Assembly (NCBI GenBank): GCA_001516765.1
Contig: LOCH01000163.1
Location: forward strand, 1-6,340
Direction of reading: 5' to 3'
DNA from: Vulcanisaeta sp. MG_3
Lineage (GTDB): Archaea > Thermoproteota > Thermoprotei > Thermoproteales > Thermocladiaceae
DNA: 6,340 bases
Shown here: one piece after another, positions 1 through 5,556 of the stretch
Layout of the letters: each line of letters opens with the position of its first letter
Numbering within the stretch: position 1 is the stretch's first letter
Made by a program: the position numbers and the translations under genes
Notes under the pieces: model-generated
What the model was told of the DNA's origin: nothing
Database searches by the model: none
Seen by the model: the letters and a program-made list of their open reading frames with translations, nothing else

Positions 1-1336
1 TCTCAAACCACTCCCTAGCACCGTAAATAACACGGACAGAACTCTCCCTAACGCTCGCGCTAAGCCTCTCGCTCTCGAGTTTAAGCTCTTCAATGCGCTC
101 CCTCAATTTATTCATAGCCTCCTCTGCGCTCTTGGCCTTACGCTCAAGTTCCTTAGCCCTGTTAAACAGTTCATTAATGACGTCACCAACATCGGCATTT
201 AGTGGTAGTGATACGGTAATGCCGCCAATATCCAGGGTCACAACCTTATTTCTCGGGATAAAGCCCTTGACCTTAATTCCCTGGTACTCCATGCCCTTAA
301 TCAATTCCTGAAACTCATCCTTATACGAAGACCAGTAATTCCTTAGGATACCTAGTAACTCCTCAATGACGTACTTCCAATTAAGGAGTACCTCGGCCTT
401 AGTCCTCAATTCCTCGGACCCTCTCCTAAAATTCTCGATGTTAATCATTAACTCATCAATACTCTTTTCGAGTTTTGCGATCTCACCCGTTACACTAACA
501 AGCCTTCTCTGGCTTTCCTCCCTAATCTCAACCTCGTGGAAGTACTCATCAACAGCCTCATTAAATTTACGGAATTGCCTAACTTCATCGTACTTGATCG
601 ACAAGAACTTTATTGGGGTTACGGTTATGGGGAGACCATTACTATAGTAAATAGTTGGCTCTAGGAACCCATTATTAATTGTATTGATTAGTTGGTTAAC
701 TACCGATAATATGGAATTAATGTCGACGGAGTTAACGGGACTTGAGCAGTCAATGGATGCCCTGGCACAAACCTCATTAGCCACCTCACCACCCAAGCCC
801 AACCCCCTGGCAATGGCCCTACCCACTGTGTCGTAATTGCGCAATGCCGTCATAATATCGTTAATATTGCCTATGGGATTTACGAAGCTCTGCGGTGGTG
901 GTTTATACTCAAGACCTACATTGACAACCCTATCCTTACCCCTATAACTCCTCAATACCCACTTGATCAAGCCGTCACCACCAACGTAAACCACATTCCA
1001 GGGCTCCAATAATTCCACCACTAGGTAGCCCTCATCAAGGGTTAGCTTAACCACCCTATCAAAGTTGAGCAATTCGATTCCCCCTAACCTGGAGTCCTCA
1101 ATAAACTTCCTAAGCGGTGAAACACCCTCAGCACCGTGTTCAAGGATATAACTCGTTAACCCAAATCTGTGCGAGTTTGCTATCACGAAGTACTTCTCAG
1201 GGCCTTTCCTAAATCTAAGCAGTAGGGATTCGCCCATCCTATAGGCCTTATCGAGGATTGAGCCCACCAACTCCCTTAACTCAACAACCACAGCCAGTAG
1301 ATCCAGTATATTTAATGATCTCTTTTGAACGGGCAT
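1..1336 (-). CDS. rqcH: RqcH/NEMF/Rqc2-family ribosome quality-control protein (NFACT), 3' end outside window
   Basis: The first 445 codons read without a stop from ATG at 1336 to the left edge. This matches the NFACT family, which binds obstructed large ribosomal subunits and, in bacteria and probably archaea, directs alanine tailing of stalled peptides. The NFACT-N domain covers about residues 5-165 and carries the conserved Asp-Arg pair (NFDRVV, D93-R94) needed for tRNA handling in characterised RqcH. It is followed by GLEYKPPP (141-148) and the helix-hairpin-helix signature LGLGGEVANEVC (179-190). Two charged coiled coils (about 252-315 and 388-433) flank a small beta-rich segment (about 350-380). 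The last residues, YGAREWFE, resemble the start of the NFACT-R domain, so about 200 residues are probably missing. The gene lies 38 bases downstream of a small coiled-coil gene and has its own candidate TATA box. The family call is firm; the biochemical role is inferred from homologues. Confidence 0.9.
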   Translation of the reverse strand, partial: MPVQKRSLNILDLLAVVVELRELVGSILDKAYRMGESLLLRFRKGPEKYFVIANSHRFGLTSYILEHGAEGVSPLRKFIEDSRLGGIELLNFDRVVKLTLDEGYLVVELLEPWNVVYVGGDGLIKWVLRSYRGKDRVVNVGLEYKPPPQSFVNPIGNINDIMTALRNYDTVGRAIARGLGLGGEVANEVCARASIDCSSPVNSVDINSILSVVNQLINTINNGFLEPTIYYSNGLPITVTPIKFLSIKYDEVRQFRKFNEAVDEYFHEVEIREESQRRLVSVTGEIAKLEKSIDELMINIENFRRGSEELRTKAEVLLNWKYVIEELLGILRNYWSSYKDEFQELIKGMEYQGIKVKGFIPRNKVVTLDIGGITVSLPLNADVGDVINELFNRAKELERKAKSAEEAMNKLRERIEELKLESERLSASVRESSVRVIYGAREWFE

Positions 1337-1362
1337 TACTTCAGTTCTAAGCCCTTCTGAGC

Positions 1363-1370
1363 TTAATAAA
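1363..1370 (-). promoter_or_regulatory. Candidate TATA box for rqcH
   Basis: On the minus strand TTTATTAA is centred about 30 bases before the rqcH ATG (1336). That would place transcription start near 1340, giving a leader of only a few bases. The element sits in the 38-base gap after the small upstream gene, so rqcH may have its own promoter in addition to read-through. It is a positional match only. Confidence 0.45.
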
Positions 1371-1374
1371 CAAA

Positions 1375-1635
1375 TTACTTCTTCATAACCGCTGATCCCT
1401 GCTCCTTCAATAAATCAATCAATTCATTTATTGACTCCCTCAACGACCTAATCTCCTTTATAAGCTCATCAACACCCTCAAACTCAACCTTAAACTTGAC
1501 ACCACTTGCCTCCACAGGCTCATCCTCACTCACAGCGGCACGTTTCCTAACCCTTGCCCTACCATCCTCGTCCTCATTACCAGCCAACTCCTGAAGCAAC
1601 TCCTCAAGGTCTACCTTCTTCCTCCTGCCAAACAT
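1375..1635 (-). CDS. Small acidic/basic coiled-coil protein of unknown function
   Basis: This 86-residue protein is not recognised as a member of a named family. The N-terminus is strongly basic (MFGRRKK). An acidic stretch (about 9-25) and a basic one (26-32) follow, then a probably disordered linker rich in Glu, Asp and Val (33-45). The C-terminal third (about 54-79) has regular Val/Leu/Ile spacing (V55, L58, I62, L65, I69, L72, L76) and is a likely coiled coil or oligomerising helix. There is no signal peptide or membrane segment, so it should be cytoplasmic. The ATG at 1635 has no Shine-Dalgarno sequence but lies about 28 bases from a TATA-like element, consistent with a leaderless mRNA. 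It precedes rqcH on the same strand, so a link to translation or quality control is possible, but that rests on position alone. Confidence 0.8.
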   Translation of the reverse strand: MFGRRKKVDLEELLQELAGNEDEDGRARVRKRAAVSEDEPVEASGVKFKVEFEGVDELIKEIRSLRESINELIDLLKEQGSAVMKK

Positions 1636-1657
1636 ACTGATTAAAACTTCCCAGGCA

Positions 1658-1668
1658 GATTAATAAGG
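1658..1668. promoter_or_regulatory. Shared, near-symmetric TATA element of the divergent gene pair
   Basis: The AT-rich core (ATTAATAA on plus, TTATTAAT on minus) is centred near 1663. It lies about 26 bases from the GTG at 1689 and about 28 bases from the ATG at 1635. Archaeal TATA boxes typically centre about 26 bases before the transcription start, so this one element could drive leaderless transcripts in both directions. No other good TATA box fits in the 53-base intergenic space. A second AT-rich run (1641-1646) is too close to the minus-strand start. Confidence 0.55.
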
Positions 1669-1688
1669 CACTTCAACTGAGTAATACT

Positions 1689-2738
1689 GTGATTGGCGTA
1701 ATCTATGATGATGCATACCTAGAGCATAAGCCGCCTAGGTACCACATTGAGAATCCTAGCAGGGTCTCATCAATAATGAGCGCGCTGTATCAAAGGAATA
1801 TTCCCATAGAGAGGCCTGTGACGAACGTCAATGAGTGGCTGGTTAAAGTTCATGACTTAACCTATATACATCAAATAGATAGCGCTTGTGAAGGGAATTA
1901 CGTGTTCATTGATGCCGACACCTACGTGAGCCCAGGCACGTGTAGGGCGGCTAGGCTAGCTGTTGGTGCCGTGATTAAGGGAATCGACAAGGTCTTGAGC
2001 GGTGAGTGGAATGCAGCCTATGCTGTGGTTAGACCTCCTGGGCATCACGTTGGTCGTTCTGGCAGGGCATTAATGGCTCCAACCCAGGGCTTCTGCATAT
2101 TCAATAATGTAGCCGTTGGGGCTGTGTATGCTTTAAGCAGGGGTATCGATAGGGTGGCTATTTTGGACTTCGATGTGCACCACGGTAATGGGACCCAGGA
2201 GATATTCTATAACGACCCAAGGGTCCTTTACATAAGCCTTCACCAGGACCCAGTCACCATTTTCCCTGGCACGGGATTCATCGGAGAAGTTGGGGAGGGC
2301 GAGGGCGAGGGATTCAATGTTAATGTTCCATTACCACCACTCACCGGTGATGATGCCTATCAGGACGCCTTGAATAGGGTTGTCTGGCCAATAATTAATG
2401 AGTTCAAACCCCAATTGATCCTGGTTTCCCTAGGCTTTGATGCCCATGAACTCGAGACAATAGCGAACCTAAGGCTATCCCTAAACACCTACGCCGAGAT
2501 GTTTAGGGGGTTAAGGGATTTGATAGGTATGGTTAAGGGGGTCATATTCGTACTAGAGGGTGGCTACAACTTCGAGGTGTTGAGCAGGGGGTCCAGGTTA
2601 TTAGTTGATATAATGAGTAATAGGGATTTCGAGATCGATGAGGAGAGTACGGTCACGGATCCTAGGGTGAAGTCTCGCGTGAATTCCGTAATAAAGGAGG
2701 TTGTGGGTGTGCATAAGCAATATTGGCATATTGAATAG
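1689..2738 (+). CDS. Histone deacetylase superfamily (AcuC/class II-like) zinc deacetylase
   Basis: The 349-residue protein carries all hallmark motifs of arginase-fold, zinc-dependent deacetylases, which remove acetyl groups from lysine side chains or acetylpolyamines in the cytoplasm. RPPGHH (115-120) supplies the tandem catalytic histidines H119/H120. GFCIFNN follows at 134-140 and DFDVHHGNGTQ (160-170) gives zinc ligands D162 and H164. FPGTG lies at 192-196, GFDAH (249-253) gives the third ligand D251, and EGGY (290-293) gives the transition-state Tyr. Nothing catalytic is missing. Length is normal for the prokaryotic family. The GTG start is supported by the beta-strand beginning IGVIYDDAY, as in homologues, and by a TATA box about 26 bases upstream, implying a leaderless mRNA. 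A short GEGEGEG loop (203-208) is encoded by a hexamer-like DNA repeat. The substrate cannot be read from sequence; chromatin proteins such as Alba or histones, acetyl-CoA synthetase or acetylpolyamines are all possible. Confidence 0.93.
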   Translation: MIGVIYDDAYLEHKPPRYHIENPSRVSSIMSALYQRNIPIERPVTNVNEWLVKVHDLTYIHQIDSACEGNYVFIDADTYVSPGTCRAARLAVGAVIKGIDKVLSGEWNAAYAVVRPPGHHVGRSGRALMAPTQGFCIFNNVAVGAVYALSRGIDRVAILDFDVHHGNGTQEIFYNDPRVLYISLHQDPVTIFPGTGFIGEVGEGEGEGFNVNVPLPPLTGDDAYQDALNRVVWPIINEFKPQLILVSLGFDAHELETIANLRLSLNTYAEMFRGLRDLIGMVKGVIFVLEGGYNFEVLSRGSRLLVDIMSNRDFEIDEESTVTDPRVKSRVNSVIKEVVGVHKQYWHIE

Positions 2739-2743
2739 CTTAG

Positions 2744-2758
2744 GAAAGATTTAATAAT
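2744..2758 (+). promoter_or_regulatory. Strong BRE/TATA promoter upstream of the candidate small RNA
   Basis: GAAAG followed by ATTTAATAAT is a close match to an archaeal BRE plus TATA box, just after the deacetylase stop codon. Its TATA centre near 2754 predicts transcription start at about 2780. No protein start in a usable frame lies there, but a C-box sequence begins at 2783. This fits the promoter of a small RNA better than that of a protein gene. Confidence 0.5.
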
Positions 2759-2779
2759 CATCGCATGACCTACGTAATA

Positions 2780-2846
2780 CGCGTGATGATGCTGGGCTGG
2801 ATGAATGATGATTTCGGTTAATAGCGCTGAGTGGACTCATTCTTTT
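2780..2846 (+). ncRNA. Candidate C/D box guide sRNA
   Basis: A C box (GTGATGA, 2783-2789), a C' box (ATGATGA, 2805-2811) and a D box (CTGA, 2827-2830) appear in order over 48 bases, the usual size of archaeal C/D sRNAs that direct 2'-O-methylation of rRNA or tRNA. The guide before the D box is TTTCGGTTAATAGCG (15 bases). D' is poor: the best choices are CTGG (2797) or ATGA (2801). The terminal stem is weak, with about three pairs including a G-U. Support comes from a good TATA box about 26 bases before the predicted 5' end and a T-run at 2840-2846 just after the D box. Exact ends and the RNA target are not known. Chance occurrence of repeated GATGA in this stretch is the main alternative. Confidence 0.5.
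2840..2846 (+). terminator. T-run, candidate archaeal terminator
   Basis: A short pyrimidine run (TTCTTTTT) lies about ten bases after the D box of the candidate sRNA. Archaeal RNA polymerase terminates at such oligo-T stretches without needing a hairpin. It could end the sRNA and any read-through from the deacetylase gene. Confidence 0.35.
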
Positions 2847-2900
2847 TCATATGCGGTATTGGGATTTTTGAGAAATTGAAATGTTAAGCCTAATTAACTT

Positions 2901-2906
2901 AAGGAG
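2901..2906 (+). promoter_or_regulatory. Shine-Dalgarno site and start choice of the ATPase gene
   Basis: AAGGAG lies eight bases before a TTG at 2915, the best-supported start. A GTG two codons later (2921) is the alternative. A TATA-like TAATTAAC at 2891-2898 would put transcription start near 2920 and favour a leaderless GTG start. The sequence does not decide between these, and the proteins differ by two residues only. Confidence 0.45.
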
Positions 2907-2914
2907 ACTTATTA

Positions 2915-3766
2915 TTGTTTGTGAGAAGGGTAGAGTTGGATTTTGTTCCTGGCCTTAGGGTTGAGTTTGTTGATAGGGATGTGGCGTTGAGGCAGGTTAG
3001 TGAATGGGCTGAGAAGGGGACTCGGTTCCCAATCGTCATCTTCGGTCCAGAGGGTTGTGGTAAGACGGCATTCCTTAAGCAAGCCGTCGAGATGCTTAGG
3101 GAGTCGGGTTATGAGGTGTTTTATATTCATCCGTTGGATGAGGTTTTTGATGCCAAGGTGTCGTTTCCCGACGTCAAGAGGGCATTCATGGATTTTGTGG
3201 AGAAGGCGCTTGCCGAGAATGCTGTTGGTAGGGTTGTTTGGGCTGTGTTCGATTTCACACGCAAGATATTGAGTATTAGGAGGTCTAGGGTCGCGGTCGT
3301 AGTCGATGATGCATTCCAGGTGATTGGTGTGGATAAGGCTGCGGCTTACGTGAAGGGATTGCTCAACATGATTGAGCATCCCGTCTATGACTATGACAGG
3401 ATGGTTGTTCTCGTAGCCACAAGCGAGGGCTTGTCCAGGGATGAGATTGGTAGGCATTCCTGGGCTGAGATCACGCCCATATGGAACATGCCCCGGGGCG
3501 GTTTTAAGCAACTTTACGAGAAATTACCTGGCCCCAAACCGCCGTTTGACGATGTTTGGAGACTCACGGGTGGAAACCCAAGGATGCTAGCCAGGCTATA
3601 CCAGGCTAATTGGCATGTTGATTATGTCTTAAATAGGATCATCGATGAGAGGGGTTTATCAAGGGATTTCATAGCCAGGTGGAGGAGCTGGCTTGAGAAG
3701 GTTGTCGACGATCCTGACGTTCAGGGGGAGCTTCCAGAGTCGACCTGCAGGCATGCAGCTAATTAG
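2915..3766 (+). CDS. Archaeal AAA-type ATPase (Arch_ATPase-like), C-terminus lost by a frameshift
   Basis: The protein is a P-loop ATPase of the type expanded in crenarchaea, whose cellular role is generally unknown. Walker A is GPEGCGKT (44-51). The hydrophobic strand ending in Asp-Asp (VAVVVDD, 126-132) is Walker B. VLVATSEG (165-172) is the sensor-1 strand, and LTGGNPR (217-223) is the lid/sensor-2 motif typical of the archaeal ATPase family, followed by a helical C-terminal domain. No membrane segment is seen. The frame ends abnormally in ELPESTCRHAAN at 3766. The last ten residues come from a cloning-vector-like sequence (3736-3757) and a few shifted codons, and the true C-terminal tail continues in the +1 frame to 3926. 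Deleting the 22 bases gives one 329-residue protein, a sensible family length. The native gene is therefore probably intact, and the recorded truncation probably an artefact. Confidence 0.8.
   Translation: MFVRRVELDFVPGLRVEFVDRDVALRQVSEWAEKGTRFPIVIFGPEGCGKTAFLKQAVEMLRESGYEVFYIHPLDEVFDAKVSFPDVKRAFMDFVEKALAENAVGRVVWAVFDFTRKILSIRRSRVAVVVDDAFQVIGVDKAAAYVKGLLNMIEHPVYDYDRMVVLVATSEGLSRDEIGRHSWAEITPIWNMPRGGFKQLYEKLPGPKPPFDDVWRLTGGNPRMLARLYQANWHVDYVLNRIIDERGLSRDFIARWRSWLEKVVDDPDVQGELPESTCRHAAN
3736..3757 (+). other. 22-base match to the pUC/M13 polylinker (vector-like sequence)
   Basis: The segment contains three abutting restriction palindromes, SalI-PstI-SphI (GTCGACCTGCAGGCATGC), with AGA before and A after. 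This agrees with the pUC18/19 and M13mp18/19 multiple cloning site, from memory, over 22 bases. With one A deleted, the match extends three more bases (GCT) toward the HindIII site. It lies exactly where the ATPase frame breaks, and its length (22, one more than a multiple of three) accounts for the frame change. This is best explained as residual cloning-vector sequence or a chimeric read. No transposon-like flank or target duplication is visible. Confidence 0.85.
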
Positions 3767-3926
3767 GAGGAATCTACTGATCTACACAATGTACTCCAGA
3801 AGGCTTTACCTTTGGATCGATGAGATGCCACCAGAGAGGGACTCTGAGATGGGCATTGGTAAATACGCGGCCTGGCATACGCCATTACATAGGGATGCGG
3901 TTAAGAAAGCCCTCAGCGAAGCTTAG
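3758..3926 (+). pseudogene. Out-of-frame C-terminal tail of the AAA-type ATPase
   Basis: Downstream of the vector-like segment the +1 frame reads LIRRNLLIYTMYSRRLYLWI and continues to a TAG at 3924-3926. The stretch with WIDE, PPERD, GIGKYAAWHTPLH and a final basic helix (RDAVKKALSEA) is the typical closing segment of crenarchaeal ATPases of this group. It joins smoothly after residue 274 of the upstream part when 3736-3757 is removed. The frame also runs upstream through the vector-like bases to an ATG at 3693, but that part is only a shadow of the ATPase and not a real start. This piece should not be read as an independent protein. Confidence 0.75.
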
Positions 3927-3941
3927 GGCGTAAATTCTTAG

Positions 3942-4079
3942 TTCCGCGTTGATTACGACTACGAAACCCTCATTATTAGTAATCACGAGAATGGAACCTC
4001 AGCGATACCGTGGAATTATGATCACTTGCCTCCAGCACCTTCACTTATGCTGGATCCTCCAAAAGATGCTGATGTGTAG
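3942..4079 (+). pseudogene. Start-less protein-like stretch, possible gene remnant
   Basis: In the stretch between the ATPase and the next gene (3927-4147), a 45-codon open run between two TAG codons reads as credible protein (DYDYETLIISNHENG, then WNYDHLPPAPSLMLDPPK). The same frame continues after the TAG at 4077 as LECPYC, with a Cys-x-x-Cys pair. There is no ATG, GTG or well-placed TTG near the front of the run and no Shine-Dalgarno site. I do not recognise the family. An open run this long can arise by chance, so this is a weak call. The rest of the gap holds only the promoter of the next gene. Confidence 0.2.
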
Positions 4080-4118
4080 TTAGAGTGCCCTTACTGCCTT
4101 GTGCTAATTGTGAGTTAG

Positions 4119-4130
4119 TGATTTATTTCT
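4119..4130 (+). promoter_or_regulatory. Candidate TATA box for the secreted membrane protein
   Basis: GATTTATTT is centred about 24-26 bases before the ATG at 4148, with no Shine-Dalgarno sequence in between. This is the arrangement of a leaderless archaeal transcript and supports an ATG at 4148 (or the adjacent ATG at 4151) as the start. Confidence 0.5.
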
Positions 4131-4147
4131 CCTCATAGCTTACTTAG

Positions 4148-4678
4148 ATGATGAGTTGCCGCACAAGTAGGTATTACATAGTTTTGGTTCTGTTGTTATT
4201 GTTACTCGCTGGCATTAACGCGGTCTTGGCACAACAAATTCAACTGCCCGTGTACATACCTGCCGTTAACGTTAGCATAACAGCCTTGTCCGCAAACGGT
4301 ATGCCCCTCACGAAGTACGCGATTGTCGGCATAACCTGCGCCCAATACAACGTGAGCAACATAGGCCAGATAAGTGCGGTAATACCCATACCAAGCACAG
4401 GGAGCATAACGTGCAAGGCCTACGCATACTCCTTCGGCGTCTACTCAAGTAAGACGATAGTGCTCACAACCAATGAGAGTGGGGAGTCAATACCCGTAAC
4501 CCTGGTAATACCCGTGAGTGGGTATTACGTGCCAGGCATAGGGTTTGTGCCCGTGGGTACGTTGGTGGCTATTGCCGTGGTAATCATAATAATCATAATC
4601 CTAATAACCATAGCGCTCATTGAGTACAGTAACTGGAGAAGAAAAAGATTAGCAAGACTCATTAAGCCGCCTGAGTGA
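4148..4678 (+). CDS. Secreted, C-terminally membrane-anchored protein of unknown function
   Basis: The 176-residue protein has a clear secretory signal: a short N-terminal region with Arg (5, 8), a Leu-rich core (about 10-21), and a likely cleavage site after A28 (AVLA then QQ). Residues 29-132 form an outer-surface domain rich in Val, Ile, Thr and Ser, resembling a small beta-sandwich. It has two cysteines (C64, C89) that could form a disulfide and three N-glycosylation sequons (N41, N68, N109). One membrane helix (about 135-159) is almost pure Ile/Val/Ala. A basic tail (WRRKRLARLIK) follows, marking the cytoplasmic side. This is a type I topology common for archaeal cell-surface proteins. 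I do not recognise a family. It ends 14 bases before the MobA-like gene, so co-transcription is likely, but a functional link is not evident. Confidence 0.8.
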   Translation: MMSCRTSRYYIVLVLLLLLLAGINAVLAQQIQLPVYIPAVNVSITALSANGMPLTKYAIVGITCAQYNVSNIGQISAVIPIPSTGSITCKAYAYSFGVYSSKTIVLTTNESGESIPVTLVIPVSGYYVPGIGFVPVGTLVAIAVVIIIIIILITIALIEYSNWRRKRLARLIKPPE

Positions 4679-4692
4679 CCTAATGCGCAGTC

Positions 4693-5556
4693 ATGGTCTG
4701 CGGCATAATATTGAGTGGCGGTTTGTCCAGGAGATTCCAATCACCCAATGAGCCCTGGGTCGACAAGGCGTTATATGCGATTAATGGTAAACCAATGATT
4801 GCGAAGATCTATGAATCGCTGAAGGTAATTGTTGATTCTGCAATCATAGCCGTGAATAATGAAGATAGGGCCAAAAGGTATAGGGAGGTTGTCCCTGAAG
4901 CTGAGTACGTTATTGATAATGAGCCGTTTAAAGGTCCATTGGCAGGGATTTACTCGGGGATTAGGGCGTGTAATGATGATTACGTGGTTGTCATACCCAA
5001 TGACATGCCGTTTATAACACCGAATGCCATAGAGTTGATGGTTAAGGAGTTATCCAGCTTCGATGCTGTGACCTACATATTACCGAACGGACATATAAGT
5101 AATGCATTGATGGCCTTGAGGAGGGATGTGGCTATTCCAATCCTCAATAAACTAGCCGAATTAGGTAGGAGCAAGTCCTTCGACCTATTGAGGGGTGCGC
5201 CCAAGGTTCTATTTATGAACCCACTAACCCATGGAGTAGACGCTAAGTCTCTTGTTAATATCAACACAAGGGGTGATGTAACCAACGAACCTAGGTTGGG
5301 CGAGGTTGTGGTTAGGAACGACGTCAGCATAGTTAGGGACTTTAGGATAGATGATATTACCGATCTACGCGTCAGCAAATTAATAGGCTCGCTCTGGTAC
5401 ACAATAGCGACTGGCGATTACATACCGGAGTTCAGGCTGTACGCGGAGTCCGGAGTACAAATGTTAGTAGCCCATGTACTGCTTGATTCGAGGAACGAGA
5501 ACGTGAGAGCCTTGGGTAGGAGGATACTGGATGCGTTGGGTGTGGAGAAGGCATGA
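4693..5556 (+). CDS. MobA-like nucleotidyltransferase with C-terminal extension
   Basis: The N-terminal ~195 residues belong to the MobA/NTP-transferase fold that transfers a nucleotide from GTP or CTP to a phosphorylated cofactor, classically molybdopterin. Motifs are LSGGLSRRF (7-15) for nucleotide phosphates, DKAL (24-27), GPLAGI (81-86), NDMPF (103-107) with the metal-binding Asp104, and VNINTRGD (188-195). The spacing between the glycine loop and DKAL is several residues longer than in typical MobA (inserted QSPNEPWV). Residues ~200-287 form an extra, mostly helical segment that normal MobA (about 190-200 residues) lacks, and I do not recognise it. ATG 4693 is chosen because the first strand (CGIILSGG) starts right after it; no good Shine-Dalgarno is seen. 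It overlaps the next, CobY-like gene by four bases. The fold is clear; the cofactor (Mo/W-pterin or another) is inferred. Confidence 0.85.
   Translation: MVCGIILSGGLSRRFQSPNEPWVDKALYAINGKPMIAKIYESLKVIVDSAIIAVNNEDRAKRYREVVPEAEYVIDNEPFKGPLAGIYSGIRACNDDYVVVIPNDMPFITPNAIELMVKELSSFDAVTYILPNGHISNALMALRRDVAIPILNKLAELGRSKSFDLLRGAPKVLFMNPLTHGVDAKSLVNINTRGDVTNEPRLGEVVVRNDVSIVRDFRIDDITDLRVSKLIGSLWYTIATGDYIPEFRLYAESGVQMLVAHVLLDSRNENVRALGRRILDALGVEKA
5544..5547 (+). promoter_or_regulatory. Shine-Dalgarno site of the CobY-like gene
   Basis: GGAG five bases before the ATG at 5553, inside the end of the preceding gene, fits the crenarchaeal habit of using Shine-Dalgarno sites for internal operon genes and supports translational coupling through the ATGA overlap. 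Confidence 0.55.

Noticed and set aside
93..647. Two plus-strand open frames (93-311 and 366-647)
   Set aside because: They are antisense to rqcH, whose minus-strand frame is open across the whole region with NFACT motifs. Their Ser/Leu-rich translations are typical shadows.
2793..2822. Very short open frame (ATG near 2788 to TAA) as a leader peptide
   Set aside because: It has only about 11 codons, no Shine-Dalgarno site and no codon bias, and it overlaps the better-supported C/D box arrangement.
3000..3272. 90-codon plus-strand open frame
   Set aside because: It overlaps the ATPase in another frame and has no family features; it is a shadow of the Walker A region.
2912..3511. 199-codon open frame on the minus strand
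   Set aside because: It lies antisense to the ATPase, whose Walker A, Walker B and GGNPR motifs are on the plus strand. Its translation is rich in His, Pro and Asn with no recognisable domain.
3736..3766. Programmed frameshift or natural insertion in the ATPase
   Set aside because: There is no slippery heptamer or stem structure, no target duplication and no mobile-element ends. The exact identity to a cloning polylinker explains the break better.
4570..4630. ATA/ATC-rich repeat in the membrane protein gene as a possible microsatellite
   Set aside because: It is explained by Ile codons of the transmembrane helix; the units are irregular.
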